DNA of 58,289 bases from Pseudoalteromonas luteoviolacea NCIMB 1942. Lineage in GTDB: Bacteria > Pseudomonadota > Gammaproteobacteria > Enterobacterales > Alteromonadaceae. The notes beneath the pieces are model-generated. The model made no database searches. It was not told where the DNA came from and saw only the letters and a list, made by a program, of their open reading frames with translations. Each line of letters begins with the position of its first letter. Position 1 is the first letter of the stretch. Both the position numbers and the translations under genes were made by a program. Location: NCBI RefSeq assembly GCF_001625595.1, contig NZ_AUXT01000153.1, positions 1 to 58,289 on the forward strand. The letters run 5' to 3'. Below are positions 1-7,302 of this stretch, piece by piece.

Positions 1-919
1 ATGAATTCGGGGCGATTCATATAGCCAATTGAAGAGAGTAAGTTTAGCCTTTATATATCAAAGAACTAGGAATATTAAAAAATTTGGAGAACGAGGGAAT
101 ATTCATGGTGTTTTGTGATCTTATGGATCGCCAAAAACAACACAACTAAACACCATGTAACCTTAAGAGCTGTATTCCATTTGCCGCTAAGAGCTTTAGA
201 GGGGTTGTAAATTCCTTGCTCGCGATTATGGGTACTTCGTTGCAATCACCTAGTTATAGCTGTTTATGCAAACGTAGTAAAACACTTGATGTGCAATATA
301 GATATCGTTGTCGATAGTTCCGATCTTAAAGTGTACGGTAATGGTGAATGGCATGCGAGAAAGCATCGTGCGAATAAGCGGTGAACTTGGTGCAAATTGC
401 ACTTGGCAGTTGACGCGACAAGTCACGATATTGTGGGCGCTGAACTGTCGATGGTCAATGTATCTGATGGTGAAGCCCTTACCGATTTAATAAGACCTTT
501 TCACAGAAATATAGGCAGAGTTACTAGTGACGGTGCGTATGACACCCGCAGTTGCTATGAATAGGTTGCAGCAAAAAAGCGATTATACGGGTGCCACCAA
601 GAGAAAGTAACCAATATTTGGAAGAAGGACACCCCAGAAACAATGCAATATTTATGATGCACCAGATAGGGTTTAGGGTTAACGCAGTGGAAAGTTAATT
701 CAGTGTACCATCTACGTTCACTTGTTGAGACGGCGACGTATCGTTTTAAACAATTAATGGGGGATAAGCTTAAAAGTCGTCAGTTTAATAATCAGCATAC
801 TGAAGAATGATTAAAGTGAAGGCAATAAATAAAATGAATGGCCTAGGTATGCCCAGATATCGGCAATAGAGTTAAAACTGAGAAATTGATTAGTAGTTAG
901 CTATTTGATCAACAAGGCC
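1..919 (+). mobile_element. Decayed IS5-family (IS903-type) insertion sequence remnant
   Basis: Translating by eye and switching frame several times recovers IS903-type transposase blocks in order. They are an N-terminal PLRALEGVVNS block near 186-210, VVDSSDLKVYGNGEW with the first catalytic Asp region at 305-351, LHLAVDA and SDGEALP near 395-485, TSDGAYDTR (second catalytic Asp region) near 520-550, and a C-terminal RSLVETATYRFKQL block near 720-760 followed by INKMNGLGMP near 825-855. An in-frame stop interrupts the KHRANKR/TWCKLHL block and frameshifts occur elsewhere, so no transposase can be made. At 902-919 an imperfect copy (about 14 of 18 positions) of the IS903-group right terminal repeat marks the end. 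The left end lies outside the window. Confidence 0.85.
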
Positions 920-1049
920 GAACTTAGCCCAAACAGCAAAAGTAACAACGTTAAACTCAGCAATTCGATGGTTAGTTTTTATATAAAAGAATAGGGTTCA
1001 AAGCCTGATTTTACTCGATAAGAAGAAATTATTCTAGTAACCAGCATTG

Positions 1050-1076
1050 TTGACATTAAGCCACATAATTTAATAT
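1050..1076 (+). promoter_or_regulatory. Candidate sigma70 promoter for the small membrane protein
   Basis: A perfect TTGACA at 1050-1055 and TAATAT at 1071-1076 are separated by 15 bases, shorter than the usual 17. They lie 23 bases upstream of the start codon at 1099. Inferred from sequence only. Confidence 0.45.
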
Positions 1077-1098
1077 TGTGTTCAATGAACTTTAAAGA

Positions 1099-1305
1099 AT
1101 GGATGTATCAATGGACTACAGCAATTTATTAGATGGTATTATTCTATTAACCAGTGGTATCACAATTTATTTATTTGGCTCAGGTAAATTATTCTCGAGT
1201 CTTGGCGGCCGTGAAAACGCCAGTATCATGAAACTGGTTGTAACAGTTGGATTATTGATATCACTTGTAGGTATCGTGCAACTAGTAACGCACATGTTGT
1301 GGTAA
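1099..1305 (+). CDS. Small two-helix membrane protein, hypothetical
   Basis: This 68-residue protein is not recognised. It has two hydrophobic stretches, about residues 10-27 (LLDGIILLTSGITIYLF) and 44-66 (MKLVVTVGLLISLVGIVQLV), joined by a short loop rich in Gly, Ser and charged residues, so it is probably an inner-membrane hairpin protein. A second ATG at 1111 is an alternative start; neither has a strong ribosome binding site. It sits between two decayed insertion sequences, but codon use and composition look like a genuine gene and a consensus-like promoter lies just upstream. No function is proposed. Confidence 0.55.
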   Translation: MDVSMDYSNLLDGIILLTSGITIYLFGSGKLFSSLGGRENASIMKLVVTVGLLISLVGIVQLVTHMLW

Positions 1306-2014
1306 AAACATAGAAAGCTGTCTAAAAAAGCAAAATACGATTTGCTTCGCAGAGACTTATGTTTTCATTAGAACGTGTCTGATTTTTCCAACTACTTTAA
1401 TCGTAGTTTTTATAACTATCGGTTTCTAGATTATAGGAAGTTCCATTTTTCAAAGAGAATTAAGTTTATAACCTCGTATGAGTTTTGAGCAATTATCAAA
1501 GATAAAGCTTGCAAGGCATAGCCAAATTTAAGGCAGTCAGGAGTAAATCAGGTTATTCGCTGTCTCAGAGATTACTTCTATTTTTCTCAAATAATGAACT
1601 AATAGCACACAAATAGCCGTTTATAATTACCCATGAGCTGTAATGTATTTAGAAAAACGAGTCGTTGAAGGTATGTAGGTACAACAGTGTCGAGAAGTAT
1701 GACCACTCACACTGTGTCCGATACTAATCAGTATCGGACACAGTGTGAGTAAAAAAAGAGTACAGAGATCAATAGGCATATATAACTCTGATAATTCATG
1801 ACTAAACACTATTTAACATAACATAAATTATGGGATATAATTTATGTGCTGCTTAGAGCCAAATAAATGCCCTGTAGTCTGTCAACTATAACAACAATGA
1901 GACCTTATAGAAATTGACACCATATCTGCATCAAATAATATTGACTAGCACTGAAAAGCACTATCGACTCTCTAGCTTGCAACACGTTTTCATCCAAGAT
2001 GAAAACGAATCTTG
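1306..2014. other. Gene-free accessory stretch
   Basis: No open frame here resembles a protein. It is AT-rich and holds a perfect long hairpin (1705-1750, listed separately), a 9-bp inverted repeat at 1822-1830/1838-1846, and a 10-bp-stem hairpin with a CAA loop at 1985-2007 close to the edge of the IS3 remnant. No transposase or phage similarity was seen in any frame. Confidence 0.5.
1705..1750. repeat. Perfect inverted repeat, 21-bp arms with 4-base loop
   Basis: The left arm 1705-1725 (begins ACTCACACTGTG) and right arm 1730-1750 (ends CACAGTGTGAGT) are exact reverse complements around the loop AATC. On the plus strand it is followed by an A-run, not a T-run, and the minus strand also lacks a T-tract, so it does not look like an intrinsic terminator. 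It may be abutted mobile-element ends, a very strong RNA hairpin or a protein-binding site. Confidence 0.9.
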
Positions 2015-2412
2015 AAATTGTGTTATGTCTATGCGCTCATCACTCGAGCGATTATGCTGCGCCATCACTTTACGTTGCGATGGCTTCACCACTTTTTTTG
2101 TAACGCTTCCTGAACTATTTCCGCTTTTAACCGCTCTTCAGCATACATTTTTTTCAGGCGACGATTTTCTTCTTCTAGCTCTTTCATACGAGCCATAAGT
2201 GATGCGTCCATCCCGCCATATTTAGCACGCTACTTGTAAAAAGTAGCACTACTCATGCCGTGCTCACGACATAGCTCTGGAACAGGAATGCCCGATTCTG
2301 ATTGTTTTAGAATAGCCATTATCTGGCTGTCACTAAATTTTGATTTTTTCATGTAGATCCCCCTTCGTCTAATTTACGAGAAAATTCTACTTTTAAGGAC
2401 TGTTATTTTTAG
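2015..2412 (-). mobile_element. IS3-family (IS407-like) insertion sequence remnant
   Basis: This minus-strand remnant comprises the upstream non-coding part (2353-2412), a complete-length but interrupted orfA (2086-2352), and the first part of orfB. The orfB start is readable after a -1 shift at the run of A residues (plus strand TTTTTTT at 2093-2099): VKPSQRKVMAQ, followed by non-homologous sequence. The rest of orfB, with the DDE domain, is missing. Exact outer boundaries are uncertain because the terminal repeats were not identified. Confidence 0.8.
2086..2352 (-). pseudogene. IS3-family transposase orfA with internal amber stop
   Basis: The frame encodes an 88-codon OrfA starting MKKSKFSDSQIMAILKQSES, with the helix-turn-helix segment IPVPELCREHGMSSATFYK and the leucine-zipper-like segment MKELEEENRRLKKMYAEERL, ending EALQKKW. 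This is typical of the IS407/IS51 group. Codon 41 (2230-2232) is TAG where family members have Trp in FYKWRAKYGGMD, a single-base change from TGG. The A-rich slippery stretch before the stop is where a programmed -1 frameshift would join OrfA to OrfB, but OrfB is truncated, so the element cannot move on its own. Confidence 0.85.
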
Positions 2413-2565
2413 GGTAAATTACCTTATGAAGAATACACTTTTATCAAGTACCCTATTAGCTGGTATGAATGGTTCTTAGATAGAGATTTCCAACCAGCCT
2501 CCGCAATAGCGACTGATTGTGATGGTGTGGACCATACATACAGCTTACACGAGTTCCTTTTTTAA
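2413..2565 (+). pseudogene. 3' fragment of an unidentified gene cut by the IS3 element
   Basis: An open frame of 50 codons with no start codon begins right where the IS3 remnant ends and stops at TAA 2563-2565. It encodes a protein-like tail with YEEYTFIKYPISWYEWFLDR and then ASAIATDCDGVDHTYSLHEF. The amino-acid composition (aromatic-rich, balanced charges) looks like a real C-terminus rather than random translation. The family was not recognised. The insertion probably removed its 5' part. Confidence 0.45.
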
Positions 2566-2577
2566 CCACCATTCTGT

Positions 2578-2610
2578 AAAAAACGCCTAGTTTTTAAGAC
2601 TAAGCGTTTT
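2578..2610 (-). terminator. Rho-independent terminator of asd
   Basis: On the minus strand, five bases past the asd stop, an imperfect stem (AAAACGCTTAGT with ACTAGGCGTTTT) closes a short A-rich loop and runs into a T6 tract. Confidence 0.8.
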
Positions 2611-2614
2611 CAAT

Positions 2615-3724
2615 TTAGCCCGTGATAATACGCAGCATTCTACGTAGGGGTTCAGCAGCCCCCCAAAGGAGTTGATCACCAACTGTAAAAGCACTGATAT
2701 ATTTATCGCCCATTGAAAGCTTTCTGATCCTACCGATAGGGATATGCAAAGAACCTGTCACATTAACTGGTGTAAGCTCTTGCTCTGTTACCCCTCTTTC
2801 ATTCGGGATCACTTTAACCCATTCATTATGCCCATCCAAAATCTTTTCAATTTCGCTGACTTCAATGTTCTCACGTAATTTTATGGTCAGCGCCTGAGAA
2901 TGACAACGCATTGCACCAACCCTGACACACAGACCGTCCACAGGTATTGGTTGCTTTATAGAGCCCAATATTTTGTTTGCCTCAACCTCTGCTTTCCATT
3001 CTTCTTTACTCTGGCCAGACTCCATTGGAACATCAATCCAAGGAATAAGGCTACCTGCAAGCGGTACGCCAAACTGATCTTTAGGGAGTGAGTCAGATTT
3101 AAGTTTATCTGCAACTAATTTATCTATTTCTAAGATTGCTGACGACGGGTTCTCCAGCTGTAACTTAACGCTGTCATGTATGTCACCCATTTGTGAGATT
3201 AATTCTCTCATGTTGCGAGCACCAGCGCCTGAAGCTGCCTGATAGGTCATTGGGCTGACCCATTCAATTAAGTCTTTTTCGAACAAACCACCCAAAGCCA
3301 ATAACATCAAAGAAACAGTGCAATTACCGCCGACAAAAGTTTTAACACCTTGCTCTAACCCCTGCTGAATTACATCGTTGTTGACGGGATCTAAAACAAT
3401 GATGCTATCACCCGACATGCGAAGTGCCGATGCAGCATCAATCCAATACCCTTCCCAACCTGCGTCGCGCAATGGTTGATATATTTCCCTTGTATAATCA
3501 CCCCCTTGGCAAGACACAACAATATCCATTTTTTGCAAAGAAGGAATGTCAAAAGCATTATTGAGTGGTTTAACTTCACCACCAAACGCAGGACCTAGTT
3601 GTCCAGCTTGAGAAGTTGTGAAGAAATGCGCGTTCAGATGAGCAAAGTCACCCTCAGCTATCATACGCTCCATAAGAACAGAGCCAACCATGCCGCGCCA
3701 GCCAATAAATCCAACATTATTCAT
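2615..3724 (-). CDS. asd: Aspartate-semialdehyde dehydrogenase
   Basis: The enzyme reduces aspartyl-4-phosphate to aspartate semialdehyde with NADPH, the branch point to lysine/diaminopimelate, threonine and methionine; it is cytosolic. The 369-residue length matches the gammaproteobacterial family (E. coli 367). Visible are the N-terminal nucleotide-binding motif GWRGMVGS (residues 8-15), the catalytic Cys135 in GGNCTVSLM and His275 in MRCHSQALT, at or next to the positions known in E. coli Asd. The start ATG has AAGGG eight bases upstream. The gene stands alone, with a terminator immediately downstream and a tandem MetJ-like operator 43-58 bases upstream, suggesting methionine-responsive control. 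Confidence 0.97.
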   Translation of the reverse strand: MNNVGFIGWRGMVGSVLMERMIAEGDFAHLNAHFFTTSQAGQLGPAFGGEVKPLNNAFDIPSLQKMDIVVSCQGGDYTREIYQPLRDAGWEGYWIDAASALRMSGDSIIVLDPVNNDVIQQGLEQGVKTFVGGNCTVSLMLLALGGLFEKDLIEWVSPMTYQAASGAGARNMRELISQMGDIHDSVKLQLENPSSAILEIDKLVADKLKSDSLPKDQFGVPLAGSLIPWIDVPMESGQSKEEWKAEVEANKILGSIKQPIPVDGLCVRVGAMRCHSQALTIKLRENIEVSEIEKILDGHNEWVKVIPNERGVTEQELTPVNVTGSLHIPIGRIRKLSMGDKYISAFTVGDQLLWGAAEPLRRMLRIITG

Positions 3725-3766
3725 TACATTACCCTTATTTTGATTAAATTTCTCATTGCGTGAGGG

Positions 3767-3782
3767 GTACGTCTAGACGTCT
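3767..3782 (-). promoter_or_regulatory. Tandem MetJ-box-like operator upstream of asd
   Basis: Two adjacent 8-base units, GTACGTCT and AGACGTCT, match the MetJ operator unit AGACGTCT at 6/8 and 8/8. MetJ is known to bind two or more tandem 8-bp met boxes. The site lies 43 bases upstream of the asd start. MetJ itself is not in the window, so the assignment is inferred from the motif and from the role of Asd in methionine synthesis. Confidence 0.65.
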
Positions 3783-4044
3783 AAAGTATCAGAATAAATC
3801 CACCAGCTCTAGTACTTTTTGTCGTGAATTTTAAATCTATACATCAAGTTCAATACACGGTGATTAAGTGCGGCGTTATCAAGTCATTTATTTTTGATAC
3901 ATAACCACACCCAGTGCGCTACAGGAGCAAGGTGAACTAAGTAGGTAAAACCCCGATGCAAACATAAAATAATTGAGTACCTAAGGCAGTTCGGTTGTAC
4001 ACAATCAAGATTGTACTGAAGTCATTATTCTTTAGGAGGGTTAA
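3783..4044. other. Gene-free stretch upstream of asd
   Basis: No protein-like frame and no recognised RNA was found. A minus-strand 25-codon frame near 3890-3965 has no ribosome binding site and no recognisable sequence. No lysine-riboswitch core was seen. Confidence 0.4.
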
Positions 4045-4073
4045 AAAACCCCGCAATTAGCGGGGTTTGGATA
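4045..4073 (-). terminator. Strong intrinsic terminator without an assigned gene
   Basis: On the minus strand an AAACCCCGC / GCGGGGTTT stem with a five-base TAATT loop runs directly into T6. It lies about 400 bases beyond the terminator of the TonB-dependent receptor gene, so it does not belong to that gene. On the plus strand there are only three T residues. It may end a small RNA transcribed from the 4080-4440 interval. Confidence 0.75.
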
Positions 4074-4458
4074 CAACATGTAAAGGTTGCGTCCGAGCTC
4101 AATGCAGCGCATCAAACTAGAACTCTGTACAGAAGAAATGTTTAATTAATGTTAACAAAGCTTCTAAAATCGGTAAGGATATGCGATAACCCTTTTGTGT
4201 TAGCCATTATGAGTCACTTTAATACTATTTTCAAGTAAAATTCTTTCATAAAATTGATCTAGGTTATAAAAAAAATCTAAATTTTATATATGTTTACGAT
4301 TACGTAAATGTCATATTTTTCACGTGAAAGTCTTTCTATTTATTAGCTTTTATTTTTATCAATCTTAATGACGCGAATCAGCTCATTATATTTAAAAGAT
4401 TTTTAAATATTTATATCACACACAATTGTGAATAATTAATTAATAGTTCTTAGTAAAT
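4074..4458. other. AT-rich intergenic region, possible small RNA source
   Basis: No coding frame is supported. It is strongly AT-rich, with an imperfect palindrome around TTTACGATTACGTAAA near 4291. A minus-strand transcript from this interval would end at the orphan terminator at 4045-4073; no convincing promoter could be fixed. Confidence 0.35.
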
Positions 4459-4485
4459 AAAAAAGCCGCTATAACGCGGCCTTTT
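4459..4485 (-). terminator. Terminator of the TonB-dependent receptor gene
   Basis: On the minus strand a GC-rich stem (GGCCGC with GCGGC, one bulged base), flanked by A and T runs, ends in T6. It lies 22 bases past the stop codon at 4507. Confidence 0.8.
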
Positions 4486-4506
4486 GTTAGCTGATATATT
4501 CAACAA

Positions 4507-7221
4507 TTAGAATTCTATTGCAAAGTCTAAGCTAACTTGTTGGGCAGTCTCATTTTGACGAATTAGCACGTCGTTTTGCTCAACTTCAAAATCTTGATCT
4601 AGAAGATTTTTCACCTTGAATGTTACCGTTGTGCTAAACGTTGGGTAGTAGCTATAAACTAAATCCAATGAATTAATCGGCTGCTCGTAAGCATCATCAA
4701 ATCCATTGACACCAGCGGCTAAAATACGGTCACCAAAGACATTGTAGATTACAGATGCCTGATGGTTTCCATCATGAGAGTCATAATTTAACTGTAAGTT
4801 AGCTACGTATTCAGAATGGCCCGTCATTCGACGTTTAAGATTGGTTAAATCACCACGCGCACTCTCTAGAATTTCAACCTCTGAATCACTCACAGTAAGG
4901 TTACCAGATGTAAAGAATGCACCACCTAGGAAGTCAGAAGATAACTCCACTAACCACTCAGCTTCCACACCATATACGTAAGCAGAATCGGCGTTCTCAA
5001 ACTCAAGTGTAAAACGACCATCACGCTCGTTAAGCTGAGCTTCAATCGGTTTGTCGATATCCTTGTAGAATGCACCTACTGAGAAGTTGTCACCGCTTTC
5101 AAAGTAGAATTCAACACGTACATCAAAGTTATCTAAGTTACTTGATACAAGTGTTGGGTTACCCAACGTTCTATAGTCAGTTAACGGATCTTGATATTGA
5201 ACCGGCGTCAATTCACGAAGATCTGGTCTTACAATAGTCTGACCCCAACCCGCACGCACTTGATAAGTTGGTTGACTATAAGTCATCGACAATGAACCAA
5301 ACGTATCATCTTGCATTACTGTCGCTTCTTGAATTGCTTCTGCACTTAACTTATCTTGAAGTAGTGCAGGATCAAAAGCTGAACGAGAGTATGCAAGCGC
5401 TACCTGTCTAAAGTCTTCATATCTTAGACCACCAGACACTCGCCAATCATTTGCAAATACGTAGTCAAAACTACCATAGTAAGCATCGATTTTCTGTGCC
5501 GCGATGTAGTCGTCGGCAGTCGGTTCCTGGAATTGAATTTCAATGTCCGTATTATCTACTCGAGAATCATCTCTGAAGTAGCTACCAATACCCAGTGATT
5601 CATTTCTATTTGTTGCAAGCGTTAACTCTTCAGACGGACCAAAACGATACTTGAAGAAATCGGTACGGTATTCTCGTGTTTTATCAACAAAGTAACCGCC
5701 ACCTTTAATTTCAACTTCAGAAGAGTCAAAGTAAAATGCTTTTGATAAGTTCCAACCGTAGTTTTCTACTTGGTCTTCCATATCAACAAAGCGATATAGA
5801 AACGGGTCACCACCAAGTGCACCACTTGTATAAGTTTCTGTATAAACGCCGTCTGTATAACGATCTCTCGCTGTGATCTCTAACTCACTAGGGATGTTTG
5901 TTGTCGCCGTAGAGTCAGTATACTGCCAGTCAAAACCTACACCTTTGATAAAGTCATACTCAATGTTGTGAGTACCGCGAAGCTGAACTACCTCTAGCTC
6001 ACGCTCTTCAAAGGACGTCAAGTTTTTACGTTGAATCTCACCGCTTGCAATACTTAGTGACTTAGAAGGCTCCTGGTACAGCGAAATTGATGCTTCGTCT
6101 TCTGTGTCTTTTAATGTCATGTAGCTTGCATTTAAGTCATGACCATCTAGTTTATAGCCAAGGTTTAAAGACGTATTCAGCTTAACGTTCTTCTTAGTAG
6201 ATTCTTTGTCGTTTCTAGACGAGTAACACTCTAAATCAGACTTGCCGCAATCATCAGGGTTAACTTCAGTCGAAGAAAGTACCGCAGTATAGCCTTTACT
6301 GTGGCTCCACTCGTGATCGTATGCCGCAGAGAATAAAAACCCTAATGAACCACCAAAACCGAATAAATCGTCAAAGCGGTCACCATACACTAGTTTACCA
6401 CCTACATCGGGATCTAGGCTTTTTTCAACCATTCCAAAATCACGATGCAGTGACTTTGTCAGGGTTTTATTTATAGCAATTGCCTCATCCTGAGATATAT
6501 CAGTACCACGCAGTTTAGATTCTACAGAGCGAATGTTTAGAACAGAGATATCCGAAATACCGTTTACATAACGATTAAGTGCATCAGTCATGGCTTGAGG
6601 CATAGCTCTTAGACCATCATCTTCACCCATCCAATCGTCGTCACTACCATTGTAAACAAAACCTTTATCGTTGGTGTTTTTGTGTGCGACACCTACTTCG
6701 ATCTTAATTACACGGTCATTTGGAATACTTTTTGTTCTGATATTAACATCACCTCCACCAAATGCAGCTGGCATGTCTGGTGAGTATGCTTTTTGAACAG
6801 CAAGTGATTCGATAATGCTTGAAGGGAAGATATCTAGAGGTATAACGTTACGCGTTAAGTCTGGACTTGGTACCTGAGCACCATTTAATCTCACACTTGA
6901 ATATCGCTCACCAAGGCCACGAACATAAATAAACTTATCGTTTACCAAGCTTAAGCCTGTTACACGACGCAACGCAGAAGCGGCATCGCTATCACCAGTT
7001 CTAGAAATTTGTTCTGAACCCATGATATCAGCAACAAAGGCTTGGTTTTTGCGCTCTTCAATAACCGCGCTTGCACTTCCTTTTAGGCGGCTACCAACAG
7101 CAACGACTTCTTCAATTTCTTGAGTAGTCTCCTCTGCCATTACACTTGCAGACAAAGGGCTCAAAAGAGAAAGCAAAGAAATAGTTATCAAATTTGTTTT
7201 GAACACTTTGATTGGTTTCAT
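4507..7221 (-). CDS. TonB-dependent outer-membrane receptor
   Basis: This 904-residue outer-membrane protein should import or handle a large substrate using energy from TonB. It has a signal peptide (about residues 1-29, ending SVMAEE), a TonB-box-like EEVVAVGSR near 37-45, and a plug domain at about 60-170 with ADIMGSEQISR, VRGLGERYSSVRLNG and AFGGGDVNIRT. A long beta-barrel follows and ends in the aromatic C-terminus LDFAIEF. A good ribosome binding site (AGGAATT) precedes the ATG. It follows the beta-helix lipoprotein gene by 81 bases and lies downstream of a TonB2-type operon. Its substrate is unknown. A phosphorus-related role is suggested only by the Pho-box-like promoter of the preceding gene. 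Confidence 0.93.
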   Translation of the reverse strand: MKPIKVFKTNLITISLLSLLSPLSASVMAEETTQEIEEVVAVGSRLKGSASAVIEERKNQAFVADIMGSEQISRTGDSDAASALRRVTGLSLVNDKFIYVRGLGERYSSVRLNGAQVPSPDLTRNVIPLDIFPSSIIESLAVQKAYSPDMPAAFGGGDVNIRTKSIPNDRVIKIEVGVAHKNTNDKGFVYNGSDDDWMGEDDGLRAMPQAMTDALNRYVNGISDISVLNIRSVESKLRGTDISQDEAIAINKTLTKSLHRDFGMVEKSLDPDVGGKLVYGDRFDDLFGFGGSLGFLFSAAYDHEWSHSKGYTAVLSSTEVNPDDCGKSDLECYSSRNDKESTKKNVKLNTSLNLGYKLDGHDLNASYMTLKDTEDEASISLYQEPSKSLSIASGEIQRKNLTSFEERELEVVQLRGTHNIEYDFIKGVGFDWQYTDSTATTNIPSELEITARDRYTDGVYTETYTSGALGGDPFLYRFVDMEDQVENYGWNLSKAFYFDSSEVEIKGGGYFVDKTREYRTDFFKYRFGPSEELTLATNRNESLGIGSYFRDDSRVDNTDIEIQFQEPTADDYIAAQKIDAYYGSFDYVFANDWRVSGGLRYEDFRQVALAYSRSAFDPALLQDKLSAEAIQEATVMQDDTFGSLSMTYSQPTYQVRAGWGQTIVRPDLRELTPVQYQDPLTDYRTLGNPTLVSSNLDNFDVRVEFYFESGDNFSVGAFYKDIDKPIEAQLNERDGRFTLEFENADSAYVYGVEAEWLVELSSDFLGGAFFTSGNLTVSDSEVEILESARGDLTNLKRRMTGHSEYVANLQLNYDSHDGNHQASVIYNVFGDRILAAGVNGFDDAYEQPINSLDLVYSYYPTFSTTVTFKVKNLLDQDFEVEQNDVLIRQNETAQQVSLDFAIEF

Positions 7222-7253
7222 TTGTAATTCCTCTAAACCAAATATTTATTCAC

Positions 7254-7277
7254 AAAGGGCGCTTTAAAGCGCCCTTT
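7254..7277. terminator. Perfect hairpin between lipoprotein and receptor genes
   Basis: This is a 24-base perfect palindrome (AAAGGGCGC ... GCGCCCTTT) with no clear T-tract on the minus strand. It could be a partial terminator or an mRNA-stabilising hairpin that sets different levels of lipoprotein and receptor. A nearly identical stem terminates the gene at 45667, so it may be a favoured terminator stem in this genome. Confidence 0.55.
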
Positions 7278-7302
7278 AACTGTTTATTAGATATGGCTTA
7301 GA

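Noticed and set aside
308..490. 60-codon open frame in the first IS remnant
   Set aside because: It reads the IS903-type transposase region in the wrong frame; the correct frame (LKVYGNGEWHARKH) is one base off and contains a stop.
1627..1809. Minus-strand frame of 60 codons across the perfect hairpin
   Set aside because: It runs straight through both hairpin arms, has no ribosome binding site and does not look like a protein.
3885..3970. 25-codon minus-strand frame upstream of asd
   Set aside because: No ribosome binding site, no recognisable sequence and no sign of a leader-attenuator pair.
3725..4044. Lysine riboswitch before asd
   Set aside because: None of the conserved core segments of the lysine riboswitch could be found; the MetJ-like site explains regulation better.
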